This document shows positions 52,901 through 60,737 of a stretch of DNA of 64,000 nt, one piece after another. Both the position numbers and the translations under genes were made by a program. The notes below the pieces were generated by a model. It had not been told where the DNA came from, searched no databases, and was given only the letters and a program-made list of their open reading frames with translations. Every line of letters starts with the position of its first letter. Within the stretch, counting starts at the first letter, position 1. Source of the stretch: Bradyrhizobium sp. CCBAU 51627 (GTDB lineage Bacteria > Pseudomonadota > Alphaproteobacteria > Rhizobiales > Xanthobacteraceae); the NCBI RefSeq assembly GCF_028128765.1, contig NZ_LBJG01000005.1, forward strand, positions 124,001 to 188,000, in the 5' to 3' direction.

Positions 52901-53142
52901 GACATGTAGAGCATGCCTTCGACGCCGTTGATCTGCTCCTCGATCGGCGTCGCCACCGTCTCCGCGATCACCTTGGGATTGGCGCCGGGATAGGTTGCGC
53001 GCACCAGCACCGAGGGTGGCACCACATCGGGGTATTCCGAGATCGGCATCGCGAACAGCGAGATCAGCCCTGCGAGGAAAATCAGGACCGACAGCACGCC
53101 GGCGAAAATCGGACGATCAATGAAGAATTTTGAGAGATTCAT
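49942..53142 (-). CDS. RND multidrug efflux permease (HAE1, AcrB/MexF type)
   Basis: A 1066-residue inner-membrane pump of normal length. It starts MNLSKFFIDRPIFAGVLSVL, and the proton-relay region in helix 4 reads FGLVLAIGIVVDDAIVVVEN with the paired aspartates. There are twelve predicted helices and two large periplasmic loops. The final GSDISAAPVQGSIANPGH is a family-typical tail. It extrudes hydrophobic compounds in complex with the adaptor encoded upstream at 53311. No outer-membrane factor gene is in the cluster. A 168-base gap with a palindromic repeat separates it from the adaptor gene. Confidence 0.92.
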   Translation of the reverse strand: MNLSKFFIDRPIFAGVLSVLIFLAGLISLFAMPISEYPDVVPPSVLVRATYPGANPKVIAETVATPIEEQINGVEGMLYMSSQATTDGAMTLTVTFRLGTDPDKATQLVQNRVQQAEPRLPAVVRQLGIITKKSSPDLTMVVHLLSPNNRYDMTYLRNYAVLNVKDRLARIDGVGDVQLYGAGDYSMRVWVDPQKAAEHGLTASDIVKAIQAQNVEAAAGVVGSSPNVKGIDLQLSVNAEGRLANEEQFGDIVVKTGTRGEVVRLRDVARIELGASEYGLRSLLDNKQAVAIPIFQAPGSNALEISDHVRATMAEIKKNMPEGVSYQIVYDPTQFVRSSIEAVIHTLLEAIALVVLVVILFLQTWRASIIPLLAVPVSIVGTFAIMHVFGFSINALSLFGLVLAIGIVVDDAIVVVENVERNIEGGLSPRDATYQAMREVSGPIIAIAMVLIAVFVPLAFISGLTGQFYKQFALTIAISTVISAVNSLTLSPALSALLLKGHNEPKDRLTLIMESGLGWFFRHFNRAFTYSSNSYSGTVTKVISGKAAVMGLYVVLVGLTAFLFQQVPGGFVPGQDKQYLVGFARLPDGATLDRTEEVIRKMSDIALTQPGVESSVAFPGLSISGFTNSSNAGIVFSTLKPFDERKDPSLSGAAIAAELNKKYAGIQEAFIAMFPPPPVNGLGTIGGFKLQIEDRAGLGYEALNEATKAFMAAMQKAPEIAGVFSSFQVNVPQLFADIDRTKALQLGVPVTEVFNTLQIYLGSYYVNDFNKFGRTYSVYVQADAPFRARADDIRQLKVRSSSGDMVPLSALLKIRQSAGPERAIRYNGFLSSDINAAAAPGFSSGQAQEAATRIAAEVLPPGFAFEWTDLTYQEFIAGNSGLWVFPLAILLVFLVLAALYESLTLPLSIVMIVPMGLLAAMFGVWLSKGDNNVFTQIGLIVLVGLSAKNAILIVEFARELEFAGRTPIRAAIEASRLRLRPILMTSMAFIMGVLPLVLSTGAGSEMRRAMGVAVFSGMIGVTVFGLFLTPVFYVLLRTITGMKPLVHHGSDISAAPVQGSIANPGH

Positions 53143-53173
53143 GGCTTTGCCCCTGCATCAGAGACAACTCTCC

Positions 53174-53307
53174 CGTCATTCCGGGGCGGGGGCACAGCCC
53201 GCGAACCCGGAATCCAGAAGTTATGTCTTGGTCGTTTTAGGACGTTGAGATTCTCAGATGCGCGATTGCGCATCATGGTTCGCGACGCCGTCCCGCCCGG
53301 AATGATG
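53174..53307. repeat. Dispersed palindromic repeat between adaptor and pump genes
   Basis: Starts CGTCATTCCGGGGC, contains GAACCCGGAATCCAGAAGTT and ends CGGAATGATG, matching the element at 21424-21518 in its outer and central blocks. It is longer by about 40 bases. The structure lies within the transcript of the RND operon and could reduce distal expression. Confidence 0.75.
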
Positions 53308-53310
53308 TGA

Positions 53311-54552
53311 CTAGCGTTGCACCACGTCCTGGTTGCTGTGGTTGGAGGCCTGCTGGCTGCGCGCGCCCATCGCCGCGATTTCGGTCTTGAGAAGGGCGCC
53401 GGGACGTACGCGCTGGAGACCGTTGACCACGATGCGGTCGCCGGGCTTGAGCCCCGCGGTGACGATGCGCAGGCCATCGACCGCGCCGCCAAGGGTGATC
53501 GGCCGATAGACTGCGCGGCTGTCGTCGCCGACCGCCATCACGAACTTCTTGTCCTGGTCGGTGCCGATTGCCCGCTCGTCGATCATCACCAGAGTCTGCT
53601 GCTTTGGCTGGCCCATGCGTACGCGGGCGAACTGGCCGGGGATGAGACGTCCGTCCGCGTTCTGAAACACCGCGCGGACGCGGATGGTGCCGCTCGAGCC
53701 GTTGACCTGGTTGTCGATGAGCTGGATGTGACCCTTGGCCGAGATGCCGCCTGACGTGGTCATCTCGACCGGGATCTGATCGAGATTGCCGCGTTTGCCG
53801 GTGCTGTCTGCGATCGAGTTCAGCGCGCGCAGCACGACCTCTTCGTCCGCGTCGAAGGACGCGTAGATCGGATTGACCGAGACGAGCGACGTCAGCACCG
53901 GGGAGGCGGTGCCGGCTGCGACGAGATTGCCGACCGTGACCTCGATCTTGCCGACGCGGCCGTCCACCGGCGCCCGCACTTCGGTGTAGTCAAGATTGAG
54001 CTTCGCGGTGTGGAGCGTCGCCTCGGCCGCTTTGACGTTGGCAATGGCTTCGCGATTGGCATTGTCGCGCTGGTCGTAGTCGCGGCGGGTGACGACGGCG
54101 TTGCCGACCAGCTGTGCGCCGCGCTCCAGCTCGCTCTGGGTGAAGACCACGCGCGCTTTCGCGGCCTCGAGCTGCGCGGCCGCCTTGTCGACTTCGGCCT
54201 CGTAAGGAGCGGGATCTATCTTGAAAAGGACGTCACCGGCCTTCACCAGCGCGCCTTCGGTGAAGTTGGTGGATAGGATCGCGCCAGCGACGCGCGGGCG
54301 AAGCTCGACGCGTTGGATGGCCTCGAGCCGGCCGGAGAAATCGTCCCACAGCACGGTCTGCTTTGGTTCGATCAGCGCGACGGTGACGGGGACGGCTTGC
54401 TCGGCTGCCGCGCCGGTTGCGGTCGCCTGGGCTGCATGGAAGTAGTGGCCGGTCGCAATCGAGCCGGCCACGGCAAGGGCGCCAACGATGGCAACGCCGC
54501 CAAGCAGGCGGCGGAAACGGCCGGCAGAGGAAGTTTCTTGGGAGGGGTGCAT
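53311..54552 (-). CDS. RND efflux periplasmic adaptor (AcrA/MexE type)
   Basis: A 413-residue membrane fusion protein. The N-terminal hydrophobic segment (LGGVAIVGALAVAGSIATGH) anchors it. The lipoyl motif is split into QRVELRPRVAGAILSTNFTE and LDYTEVRAPVDGRVGKIEVT around a coiled-coil hairpin. The barrel domain includes GTIRVRAVFQNADGRLIPGQ. It links the permease at 49942 to an outer-membrane channel. The gene is the first of the operon and divergent from the TetR gene, with an operator just upstream. Confidence 0.92.
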   Translation of the reverse strand: MHPSQETSSAGRFRRLLGGVAIVGALAVAGSIATGHYFHAAQATATGAAAEQAVPVTVALIEPKQTVLWDDFSGRLEAIQRVELRPRVAGAILSTNFTEGALVKAGDVLFKIDPAPYEAEVDKAAAQLEAAKARVVFTQSELERGAQLVGNAVVTRRDYDQRDNANREAIANVKAAEATLHTAKLNLDYTEVRAPVDGRVGKIEVTVGNLVAAGTASPVLTSLVSVNPIYASFDADEEVVLRALNSIADSTGKRGNLDQIPVEMTTSGGISAKGHIQLIDNQVNGSSGTIRVRAVFQNADGRLIPGQFARVRMGQPKQQTLVMIDERAIGTDQDKKFVMAVGDDSRAVYRPITLGGAVDGLRIVTAGLKPGDRIVVNGLQRVRPGALLKTEIAAMGARSQQASNHSNQDVVQR

Positions 54553-54568
54553 TTGCGCGCTCCAGATA

Positions 54569-54584
54569 TGTAGTGTTCACTACA
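54569..54584. promoter_or_regulatory. Palindromic operator TGTAGTGTTCACTACA
   Basis: Perfect 7-base arms (TGTAGTG/CACTACA) around TT, 17 bases upstream of the adaptor ATG and in the intergenic region shared with the divergent tetR gene at 54754. It is the most likely binding site for that TetR. Confidence 0.7.
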
Positions 54585-54753
54585 AATGTGGAGCTGGATA
54601 CCGCAGCGCAAGATACTTATGTACCATTCGCTAAGAAAATTGTAGCGGCATACCGCAAGAATTGGAAGGCGGAAGAGAAAAGAAAGATAGAACAAGCAGA
54701 TAGGGTCAGGCGTTACGATAGGAAACGACGCCGATTCTCGAGGAGACAGGCAC

Positions 54754-55356
54754 ATGGCCATGGGACGCCCCCGCGAATTCGACGCCGAGACGGCGTTGGA
54801 CCAGGCGATGGAAGTATTTTGGCGCCATGGTTATGAGGGCGCCACGATTGCCCAACTCACCGAGGCGATGGGCATCAACCCGCCGAGCCTTTATGCCTGT
54901 TTCGGCAACAAGGAAGGCCTGCTCAGGGCCGCCCTCGACCGCTACACCAAGCTGCGTGGTGTCTGGATGGACGAAGTGGTGGCCGCGCCGACCGCCCGTG
55001 ATGTCGCCGAACGCATGCTGATGGGCATCGCCGACAAGCAGACCGATCCCGCCAATCCGCCCGGCTGCCTGCTCGTGCAAGGCGGCATCGCCTGCGGCAC
55101 CGGCTCCGAAAACGTACCCTTCGAGCTCGCCGCCCGCCGCGCCCAAAACGAAGACCAGCTCCGCGATCGCTTTGTTCGCGCCAAGGCCGAAGGTGATCTC
55201 ATCCAGACGTCAGATCCCGTCGCGCTCGCGCGCTATGTCTCGGCCGTCGCCGTTGGCATGGGCGTGATGGCCTCGTCGAGCGCTGATCGCGAAGCGTTGC
55301 GGCAAGTGGCGAGCGTGGCCGTGCAGGCGGTCGAGGCGCAGTCGGCGGGCGGGTAA
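54754..55356 (+). CDS. TetR family repressor of the RND pump
   Basis: A 200-residue regulator beginning MAMGRPREFDAETALDQAME. The DNA-binding part is VFWRHGYEGATIAQLTEAMG followed by INPPSLYACFGNKEGLLRAA. The ligand domain is of the TetR_C_11/AcrR-like type with GCLLVQGGIACGTGSENVPF. It is divergent from the pump operon, separated by about 200 bases that contain the palindrome at 54569. The usual mode is repression relieved by pump substrates (inference). Confidence 0.88.
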   Translation: MAMGRPREFDAETALDQAMEVFWRHGYEGATIAQLTEAMGINPPSLYACFGNKEGLLRAALDRYTKLRGVWMDEVVAAPTARDVAERMLMGIADKQTDPANPPGCLLVQGGIACGTGSENVPFELAARRAQNEDQLRDRFVRAKAEGDLIQTSDPVALARYVSAVAVGMGVMASSSADREALRQVASVAVQAVEAQSAGG

Positions 55357-55401
55357 GGCTCCCAAGCGGATCAGTCCTGCGACCTCGCATCAGAGTAGGC
55401 A

Positions 55402-56307
55402 ATGTTCGCCCTGACATTTCTCGGAACCTCGGCCAGCGTTCCATCCGCGGAGCGCAATCATCCGGCGTTGCTTCTGGAGGCCGCCGGCCAGCGCATGCTG
55501 ATCGATTGCGGCGAGGGCACGCAGCGCCAGCTATTGCGGAGCGGCGCCGGCTTTCGCCGGCTTGATCGCATCCTGCTGACGCATGGGCATCTCGATCACG
55601 TGCTGGGCATACCCGGCCTGTTCTCGACATTGGGGCTGCGGCAGACTTCCGACGCGATGACCATCCATGGCGGACCTAAGACGCTTGATCTCGTCATAAA
55701 CATGCTGGCCGGCCTGTGGGGCGCGGGACGGGCACCGATCTCCGTGCAGTTCGCGCCGCTGTCTGAGGGACAGGTCGTCGATGCCGGCGACTTCGCCATC
55801 GACTGCTTTCCGGTCCGCCACCGCGACACTGACAGTTTTGGATTTTCGTTCCAGAGTCCAGCGCGGCGCCATCTCTTGCCTGACCGCCTGTCCGCGCTCG
55901 GCGTGCCTGACGGACCCTTGCGCGGCGAGCTGGCCGCCGGGCGCGCCATCACCATTGAAGACGGGCGGACGATCCATCCGGAGGATGTGCTGGGTCCGCC
56001 GAGCGGCGGCAAGAAACTGGTCGTGATCGGCGACACCGAGACCACCGAGGGACTCTCCAAGCACATCGCAGGCGCCGATCTACTGGTGATCGAGGCGACC
56101 TTCCTGGATCGCGATGCCTCAATGGCGCGGGATTACGGCCATCTCACCGCGGCTGAGGCGGCCCGGTTCGCGGCCGTGACCAACGTCCAGCAGCTCATGC
56201 TGACGCATTTGTCGGGCCGCTACGAGAACGACGAGATCCAGGCTGAGGCGGCAAAGATCTTCCCGAACGTCCGGATCGCCGCCGACTTCGATCGTATCGC
56301 TGTTTAG
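55402..56307 (+). CDS. rnz: Ribonuclease Z
   Basis: A 301-residue beta-lactamase-fold nuclease. It starts MFALTFLGTSASVPSAERNH, with the zinc motif ILLTHGHLDHVLGIPGLFST (HxHxDH) and further ligands at FPVRHRDTDSFGFSF, VVIGDTETTEGLSKHIAGAD and LMLTHLSGRYEND. It processes tRNA 3' ends by endonucleolytic cleavage where CCA is not encoded, and may mature other RNAs. It is a single gene 45 bases after tetR. Confidence 0.9.
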   Translation: MFALTFLGTSASVPSAERNHPALLLEAAGQRMLIDCGEGTQRQLLRSGAGFRRLDRILLTHGHLDHVLGIPGLFSTLGLRQTSDAMTIHGGPKTLDLVINMLAGLWGAGRAPISVQFAPLSEGQVVDAGDFAIDCFPVRHRDTDSFGFSFQSPARRHLLPDRLSALGVPDGPLRGELAAGRAITIEDGRTIHPEDVLGPPSGGKKLVVIGDTETTEGLSKHIAGADLLVIEATFLDRDASMARDYGHLTAAEAARFAAVTNVQQLMLTHLSGRYENDEIQAEAAKIFPNVRIAADFDRIAV

Positions 56308-56426
56308 GCGGCGTGTTGCATCGCCGTTAATCTTACCTGTCAAGGTTGACGAGATTTCATTCCCGCAGCCGCGCGCCGGCGCGATATTTTCGCAAGATCA
56401 AAAGTCAGTCTTGTATTGAGAGTATC

Positions 56427-56630
56427 ATGTCTCGCTCCGTTGAATTGATCGTTCAAGGCTATGTGAAGCTGAACGACCGCGATGCGTTGGAAGATATTCT
56501 GGCCCATCGGCAGGACCTGTTGCGGCAGCTCGTGGTCGTTACCGGTGTCGACCCGCAGCAGGCCATTTCGCAAGTCAACGAGGAAATCACCATTATCGAA
56601 GCCGGGCTTGCAACGCTCGTCCCGGAATAG
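56427..56630 (+). CDS. Small conserved hypothetical protein (67 aa)
   Basis: Starts at ATG 56427, reading MSRSVELIVQGYVKLNDRDA, then LEDILAHRQDLLRQLVVVTG and VNEEITIIEAGLATLVPE. It is predicted to be entirely helical and acidic. Proteins of this length and pattern recur in alphaproteobacteria without assigned function. The longer frame from 56346 is rejected. It is convergent with the IclR gene. Confidence 0.6.
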   Translation: MSRSVELIVQGYVKLNDRDALEDILAHRQDLLRQLVVVTGVDPQQAISQVNEEITIIEAGLATLVPE

Positions 56631-56656
56631 AAGCAGCGCTTCGGCGGAAGCCGCGC

Positions 56657-57523
56657 TCAGCTCGACAGGCCCGATTTGATCGCGAGCTCCTGCACCGTGC
56701 GCGTCAGCTGCATCAGCCTTGGCAACGCCTGGTCTCGAAAGGTCGGCATATCCATGCGTATCGCATCCACGGTGACGCTCAATCCGGCGATCACAACACC
56801 CTGGGCGTCGAGGATCGGCGTCGCCAGCGTGCGCAGGCCATAGGCGTTCTCGCCGTCGGAGACGGCGTAACCCTTCTTCTTCACCTGGTCCAGCCGGGCG
56901 AGCAAAGCATCGAGATCGGTCAGCGTGCGCTCCGACAATTTGACGCGGGGCCGTGACTCCAGTCGCTCGATCTGCTCATCGCGGACCAGATGCGCCAGCA
57001 TGGCGTGACCGAGCGCGGCGCTATACGCGGGGATGCGCGTGCCCGGCCGGCGGTCCATCTTGTAGCGATCGAGGCCCGCACTGATGCGCGCGAGATAGAT
57101 TACATCGCCACCATCGAGGATGCCGAGCGAGGCCGCATCGCCGACCTCAGGCACGAGGTCGCGCAACAGCGGCTCGACGATCGTGCGCAGCGACCCGTGC
57201 GACAGTACGGTGTAGCCGAGGTCGAGGCAGGCGACGCCGAGGCGGAACCGGCGGCTCTGCGGCACGACTTGGAGATAGCCGAGTTCGATCAGGGTCTGGA
57301 TCAATCGGAACGCGGTGCCGCGATCGAGATCGGCGCGTGCGGCAACTTCACTCAGCGTCAGCTCGAACGCTTCGCTGGTGAAGCTCTTGAGCACGGCAAA
57401 GGCCTTGCCGACGGAGGCGACGTAGTTCTTGGGGTTTTTATCTCCAGGACTTTTCGGTGGCATTTCCGATGCGCGCTTTGCCGCCTTCTTTTCGACCTTG
57501 GCCATGCCTGAATGCCCTGCCAT
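56657..57523 (-). CDS. IclR family transcriptional regulator
   Basis: A 288-residue regulator. The helix-turn-helix part is ELTLSEVAARADLDRGTAFR followed by LIQTLIELGYLQVVPQSRRF. The effector domain has GYAVSDGENAYGLRTLATPI and LDAQGVVIAGLSVTVDAIRM, typical of the IclR/PcaR fold. A basic extension of ~35 residues precedes the DNA-binding domain. It is divergent from the C4 acid sugar operon and most likely controls it through the palindrome at 57586. Confidence 0.88.
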   Translation of the reverse strand: MAGHSGMAKVEKKAAKRASEMPPKSPGDKNPKNYVASVGKAFAVLKSFTSEAFELTLSEVAARADLDRGTAFRLIQTLIELGYLQVVPQSRRFRLGVACLDLGYTVLSHGSLRTIVEPLLRDLVPEVGDAASLGILDGGDVIYLARISAGLDRYKMDRRPGTRIPAYSAALGHAMLAHLVRDEQIERLESRPRVKLSERTLTDLDALLARLDQVKKKGYAVSDGENAYGLRTLATPILDAQGVVIAGLSVTVDAIRMDMPTFRDQALPRLMQLTRTVQELAIKSGLSS

Positions 57524-57585
57524 GACAGCTGCGGCCCTTGACGGGGCGGCAGCCAGCTCTTACCAACGGGGCAGATTATAACAAA

Positions 57586-57602
57586 TGTTCGCATTCCGAA
57601 CA
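57586..57602. promoter_or_regulatory. IclR-type operator TGTTCGCATTCCGAACA
   Basis: Perfect 6-base arms (TGTTCG/CGAACA) around a 5-base centre, midway between the IclR gene and the divergent operon starting at 57630. The arm and spacer lengths fit IclR-family sites. Confidence 0.6.
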
Positions 57603-57629
57603 ACATCGATCTGACGATCGGAGGAAGCT

Positions 57630-58565
57630 TTGTCGATATCCGCGCCGCACCAGCAGTCCTTGCACCCACATGGCGTGTTCTGCGCCGCGCTGACGCCGCT
57701 CGACGCCGAGCTCAGCCCCGATCACGCGCGCTTCGTCGCGCATTGCCGCACCCTGCTGGACGAAGGCTGCGACGGCATCGCGATGCTCGGCACCACCGGG
57801 GAGGCGAACTCCTTCTCGGTCGCCGAGCGAACGGCGCTGCTCGAAGCCGTGATCGCCGGCGGCATCAGGCCGAACCAGCTTCTGCCGGGCACCGGCGTCG
57901 TCGCGTTCACCGAGACCGTCGCATTGACACGCCATGCCCTGTCGGTCGGGGTCGAGACCGTGGTGATGCTGCCGCCATTCTACTACAAGAATGTCAGCGA
58001 CGACGGCGTCTATGCCGCCTACAACGAGATCATCCAGCGCATCGGAGATGCGCGTCTCAAGATCGTACTCTATCACATCCCGCAGATGTCGATGCAGCCG
58101 ATCTCGCATGCGTTGATCGAGCGGCTGCGCAAGGCCTATCCGTCCACCATCGTCGGCATCAAGGATTCTTCAGGCGATTTCGCCAACATGACCGCGATGG
58201 TCGACAAGTTCCCCGGCTTCTCGGTGCTTGCAGGCGCCGATCCGCTGCTGCTGCCGCTGCTGCGCAAGGGCGGTGCCGGCTGCATCACCGCGACCTCGAA
58301 CCTCGTCGCGCGCGATCTCGCTTATGTCTTCAGGCATTTCCGCGACAGTGACGACGACGCGGCGCTGAAGGCAGCGCAGGCGCGGATCGTCCAGGCGCGG
58401 GAGCTGGTCTCGCGCTTCGCGCAGATGCCGTCCCTGAAGGCGTTGATGGCCGAGCGCACCGGTCATGCCGGCTGGCAGCGTCTGCGGCCGCCACTTGAGA
58501 CTTTGCCGGCGGCTCAACTGAGAGAGCTGCTCGCGAACGCCACGGCATTTGCAACGGCCGCTTAA
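57630..58565 (+). CDS. DapA-like (dihydrodipicolinate synthase family) lyase
   Basis: A 311-residue class I aldolase-fold protein. It starts at TTG 57630, four bases after a GGAGGAAG site. The family motifs are CDGIAMLGTTGEANSFSVAE (GTTGE pyruvate-carboxylate loop), the catalytic Tyr in KIVLYHIPQMSMQPI and the Schiff-base Lys in STIVGIKDSSGDFANM. In a sugar-acid operon with kinase, PdxA-like and alcohol dehydrogenase genes, it probably cleaves or dehydrates a 2-keto-3-deoxy acid rather than making lysine (inference). Confidence 0.85.
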   Translation: MSISAPHQQSLHPHGVFCAALTPLDAELSPDHARFVAHCRTLLDEGCDGIAMLGTTGEANSFSVAERTALLEAVIAGGIRPNQLLPGTGVVAFTETVALTRHALSVGVETVVMLPPFYYKNVSDDGVYAAYNEIIQRIGDARLKIVLYHIPQMSMQPISHALIERLRKAYPSTIVGIKDSSGDFANMTAMVDKFPGFSVLAGADPLLLPLLRKGGAGCITATSNLVARDLAYVFRHFRDSDDDAALKAAQARIVQARELVSRFAQMPSLKALMAERTGHAGWQRLRPPLETLPAAQLRELLANATAFATAA

Positions 58566-58583
58566 GGTTGACGCGGGAGCGGC

Positions 58584-59696
58584 ATGACGATGACACGCGT
58601 TCGCCTGCTTGCCGACGATCTCACCGGCGCACTCGACACCGCGGCGGAGTTCGTCGGCCTGTGCGGGCCGTTCGACGTCATCTGGGCGGATGCGACCGCG
58701 GCCTCAGCCTCGTCGAGCCTTGCGTTCGACAGCGGCACAAGGGAGCGTTCAAGGACCGAGAGTGTCGAGATCGTCGCCCGGCTGGCGCCGCTGCTTCGCG
58801 ACGCGGAGATCGCCTACAAGAAGATCGATAGCCTGCTCCGTGGCGCCTGGGCCGCCGAGCTCGGCGCCTGCCTGAGCACAGGAGATTGGGCATCCTGCGT
58901 CGTCGCCCCCGCGTTCGAATATCAAGGGCGGCGCACCATCGAAAGCCAGCAATATGCGCGCACCGTGAATGGCGACTGGCGTCGCGTCGGCGACAATCTG
59001 CTGGATCAGTTGCGACATGAAGGCATCGCGGCACAGCGGGGAAATGCCGGCACGTTGTCGCAAGGCGGCGTTCAGGTGTTCGATGCCGAGAGCGACCTCG
59101 ATCTCGATCGCGTCGTCGAGATGGCCCGGCGGATGCCGGGGCCAGTGCTCTGGTGCGGCAGCGGCGGATTGGCCGGCGCGCTCGCCCGCAATCATGGCGC
59201 CGCGGCGCGGTCGGTGCTGAGGCGACCGGTGCTGGGCTTGTTCGGTTCCGACCAGGCGGCAACCACATCCCAGCTCGCGGCTTGCGGTGAAGCTACCATC
59301 GCGTTGGCGGAAGGCGAGGGCGGTGCCGGTGTTCGGCGAAAGCTCACAGACGACGGCGTGGCCTTGGTGAAATTCGCGCTTCCGGATGGTTTGTCGCGCG
59401 GCGAGGCGGCGCAACGGATCGCGCGCGAGCTGACAGCGCTGATCGCAGCGCTCGACGCGCCCGGAACCTTGATCGTTGCTGGCGGAGAGACGCTGAGGGC
59501 CGTATGCCTCGCCGTCGGCGCGCATGCGCTTCAGGTCACGGGACGCATCGTGCCCGGATTGCCGCGTTCGACGCTGCAAGGCGGCCGCTGGGCCGGTGTC
59601 GACCTCATCTCGAAATCCGGAGCGTTCGGCGCGCGCGAGCTGTGGCGCGATCTGCTCCGGGACAATCATCTGCTCAACATGGAGAGTCCGACATGA
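58584..59696 (+). CDS. Four-carbon acid sugar kinase family protein (DUF1537)
   Basis: A 370-residue kinase. The N-terminal sugar-acid-binding domain begins RVRLLADDLTGALDTAAEFV (the DDLTGA signature) and contains YKKIDSLLRGAWAAELGACL (K-x-DS-LRG). The C-terminal nucleotide-binding domain holds GTLIVAGGETLRAVCLAVGA and LPRSTLQGGRWAGVDLISKS GAFG. Characterised members phosphorylate D-threonate or D-erythronate at O4. It is overlapped by four bases with the PdxA-like gene, its usual partner. Confidence 0.87.
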   Translation: MTMTRVRLLADDLTGALDTAAEFVGLCGPFDVIWADATAASASSSLAFDSGTRERSRTESVEIVARLAPLLRDAEIAYKKIDSLLRGAWAAELGACLSTGDWASCVVAPAFEYQGRRTIESQQYARTVNGDWRRVGDNLLDQLRHEGIAAQRGNAGTLSQGGVQVFDAESDLDLDRVVEMARRMPGPVLWCGSGGLAGALARNHGAAARSVLRRPVLGLFGSDQAATTSQLAACGEATIALAEGEGGAGVRRKLTDDGVALVKFALPDGLSRGEAAQRIARELTALIAALDAPGTLIVAGGETLRAVCLAVGAHALQVTGRIVPGLPRSTLQGGRWAGVDLISKSGAFGARELWRDLLRDNHLLNMESPT

Positions 59697-60721
59697 TCTC
59701 TCGTCACCTTGCCATCACCATGGGCGATCCCGCCGGCATCGGGCCGGAGATCATCGTCAAGGCCTGTATCGGGCTGAAGGATCGGATCGCGAGCGGTGAT
59801 CTGCGCTTGCTGATTATCGGCAGCGGCGCGGCGCTGGACGGCGCGAAGACGGCGCTCGGCGCCGACATTGCGATCCCGCAAGTCACCGTCGATGATCGCG
59901 ATTGGCCCAATCTCTGCTACCTTCAGGCTGACGCGGAGGGCGACCCGATCAAGCCCGGCGTGCTCAGCGCCGATGGCGGCCGCTTTGCCTATAAGGCGAT
60001 CGAGCAGGGCGTGCGGCTGACGCAGGCGGGCCGCACCGCGGCGATCGTCACGGCGCCGCTCAACAAGGAGGCGCTCAACAAGGCCGGCTATCATTTCCCC
60101 GGTCACACCGAGATGCTGGCGCATCTCACCGGCGTGCGCGGCTCGGTGATGCTGCTCGCCCATGGCAACATGCGCGTCAGCCATGTCTCGACCCATGTGG
60201 CGCTGGAGGATGTGCCGAAGCGTTTGACGCCGGAGCGGCTGCGCATGGTGATTGATCTCACCAATGATGCGCTGCGCCGGCTCGGCATTGCCAGGCCGAA
60301 AATAGCAATCGCCGCGCTGAACCCGCATGCCGGTGAGGGCGGCCTGTTCGGTCGGCAGGATATCGACGTCTCGGCGCCGACGATTGCCAAGGCGGTCGCC
60401 GACGGCCTCGATGTGGTCGGCCCCGTGCCGGGCGACACCATTTTCGTCAAGCTGCGCGCCGGCCAGTTCGATGCGGCGGTCGCAATGTATCACGACCAGG
60501 GACATATCCCGGTCAAGCTGCTCGGCTTCCAGGTCGATCCAGCCACCGGCCGCTGGCAGGAGCTCTCCGGCGTCAACATCACGCTGGGCCTGCCGATCAT
60601 CCGTACCTCCGTCGATCACGGCACTGCCTTCGACATCGCCGGCAAGGGGATCGCCAACGAGCACAGCCTGATCGAGGCCATCGACTATGCCGAGCGGCTG
60701 GCCGCCGGCGCCTCCAAGTAA
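59693..60721 (+). CDS. PdxA-like 4-phospho-sugar-acid dehydrogenase (PdxA2 type)
   Basis: A 342-residue PdxA-family dehydrogenase. Motifs include HLAITMGDPAGIGPEIIVKA, the metal ligand in YHFPGHTEMLAHLTGVRGSV, IAALNPHAGEGGLFGRQD, and VAMYHDQGHIPVKLLGFQVD. Beside a DUF1537 kinase, PdxA2-type enzymes oxidise 4-phospho-D-threonate or 4-phospho-D-erythronate, with decarboxylation to dihydroxyacetone phosphate. Involvement in vitamin B6 synthesis is less likely in this operon. A 541-codon frame on the opposite strand is its shadow. Confidence 0.87.
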   Translation: MISRHLAITMGDPAGIGPEIIVKACIGLKDRIASGDLRLLIIGSGAALDGAKTALGADIAIPQVTVDDRDWPNLCYLQADAEGDPIKPGVLSADGGRFAYKAIEQGVRLTQAGRTAAIVTAPLNKEALNKAGYHFPGHTEMLAHLTGVRGSVMLLAHGNMRVSHVSTHVALEDVPKRLTPERLRMVIDLTNDALRRLGIARPKIAIAALNPHAGEGGLFGRQDIDVSAPTIAKAVADGLDVVGPVPGDTIFVKLRAGQFDAAVAMYHDQGHIPVKLLGFQVDPATGRWQELSGVNITLGLPIIRTSVDHGTAFDIAGKGIANEHSLIEAIDYAERLAAGASK

Positions 60722-60737
60722 CGAGATCGAGCCCACG

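Noticed and set aside
50869..53133. 754-codon plus-strand frame
   Set aside because: Antisense shadow of the RND pump; composition dominated by His, Arg, Asp and Gln and no recognisable fold.
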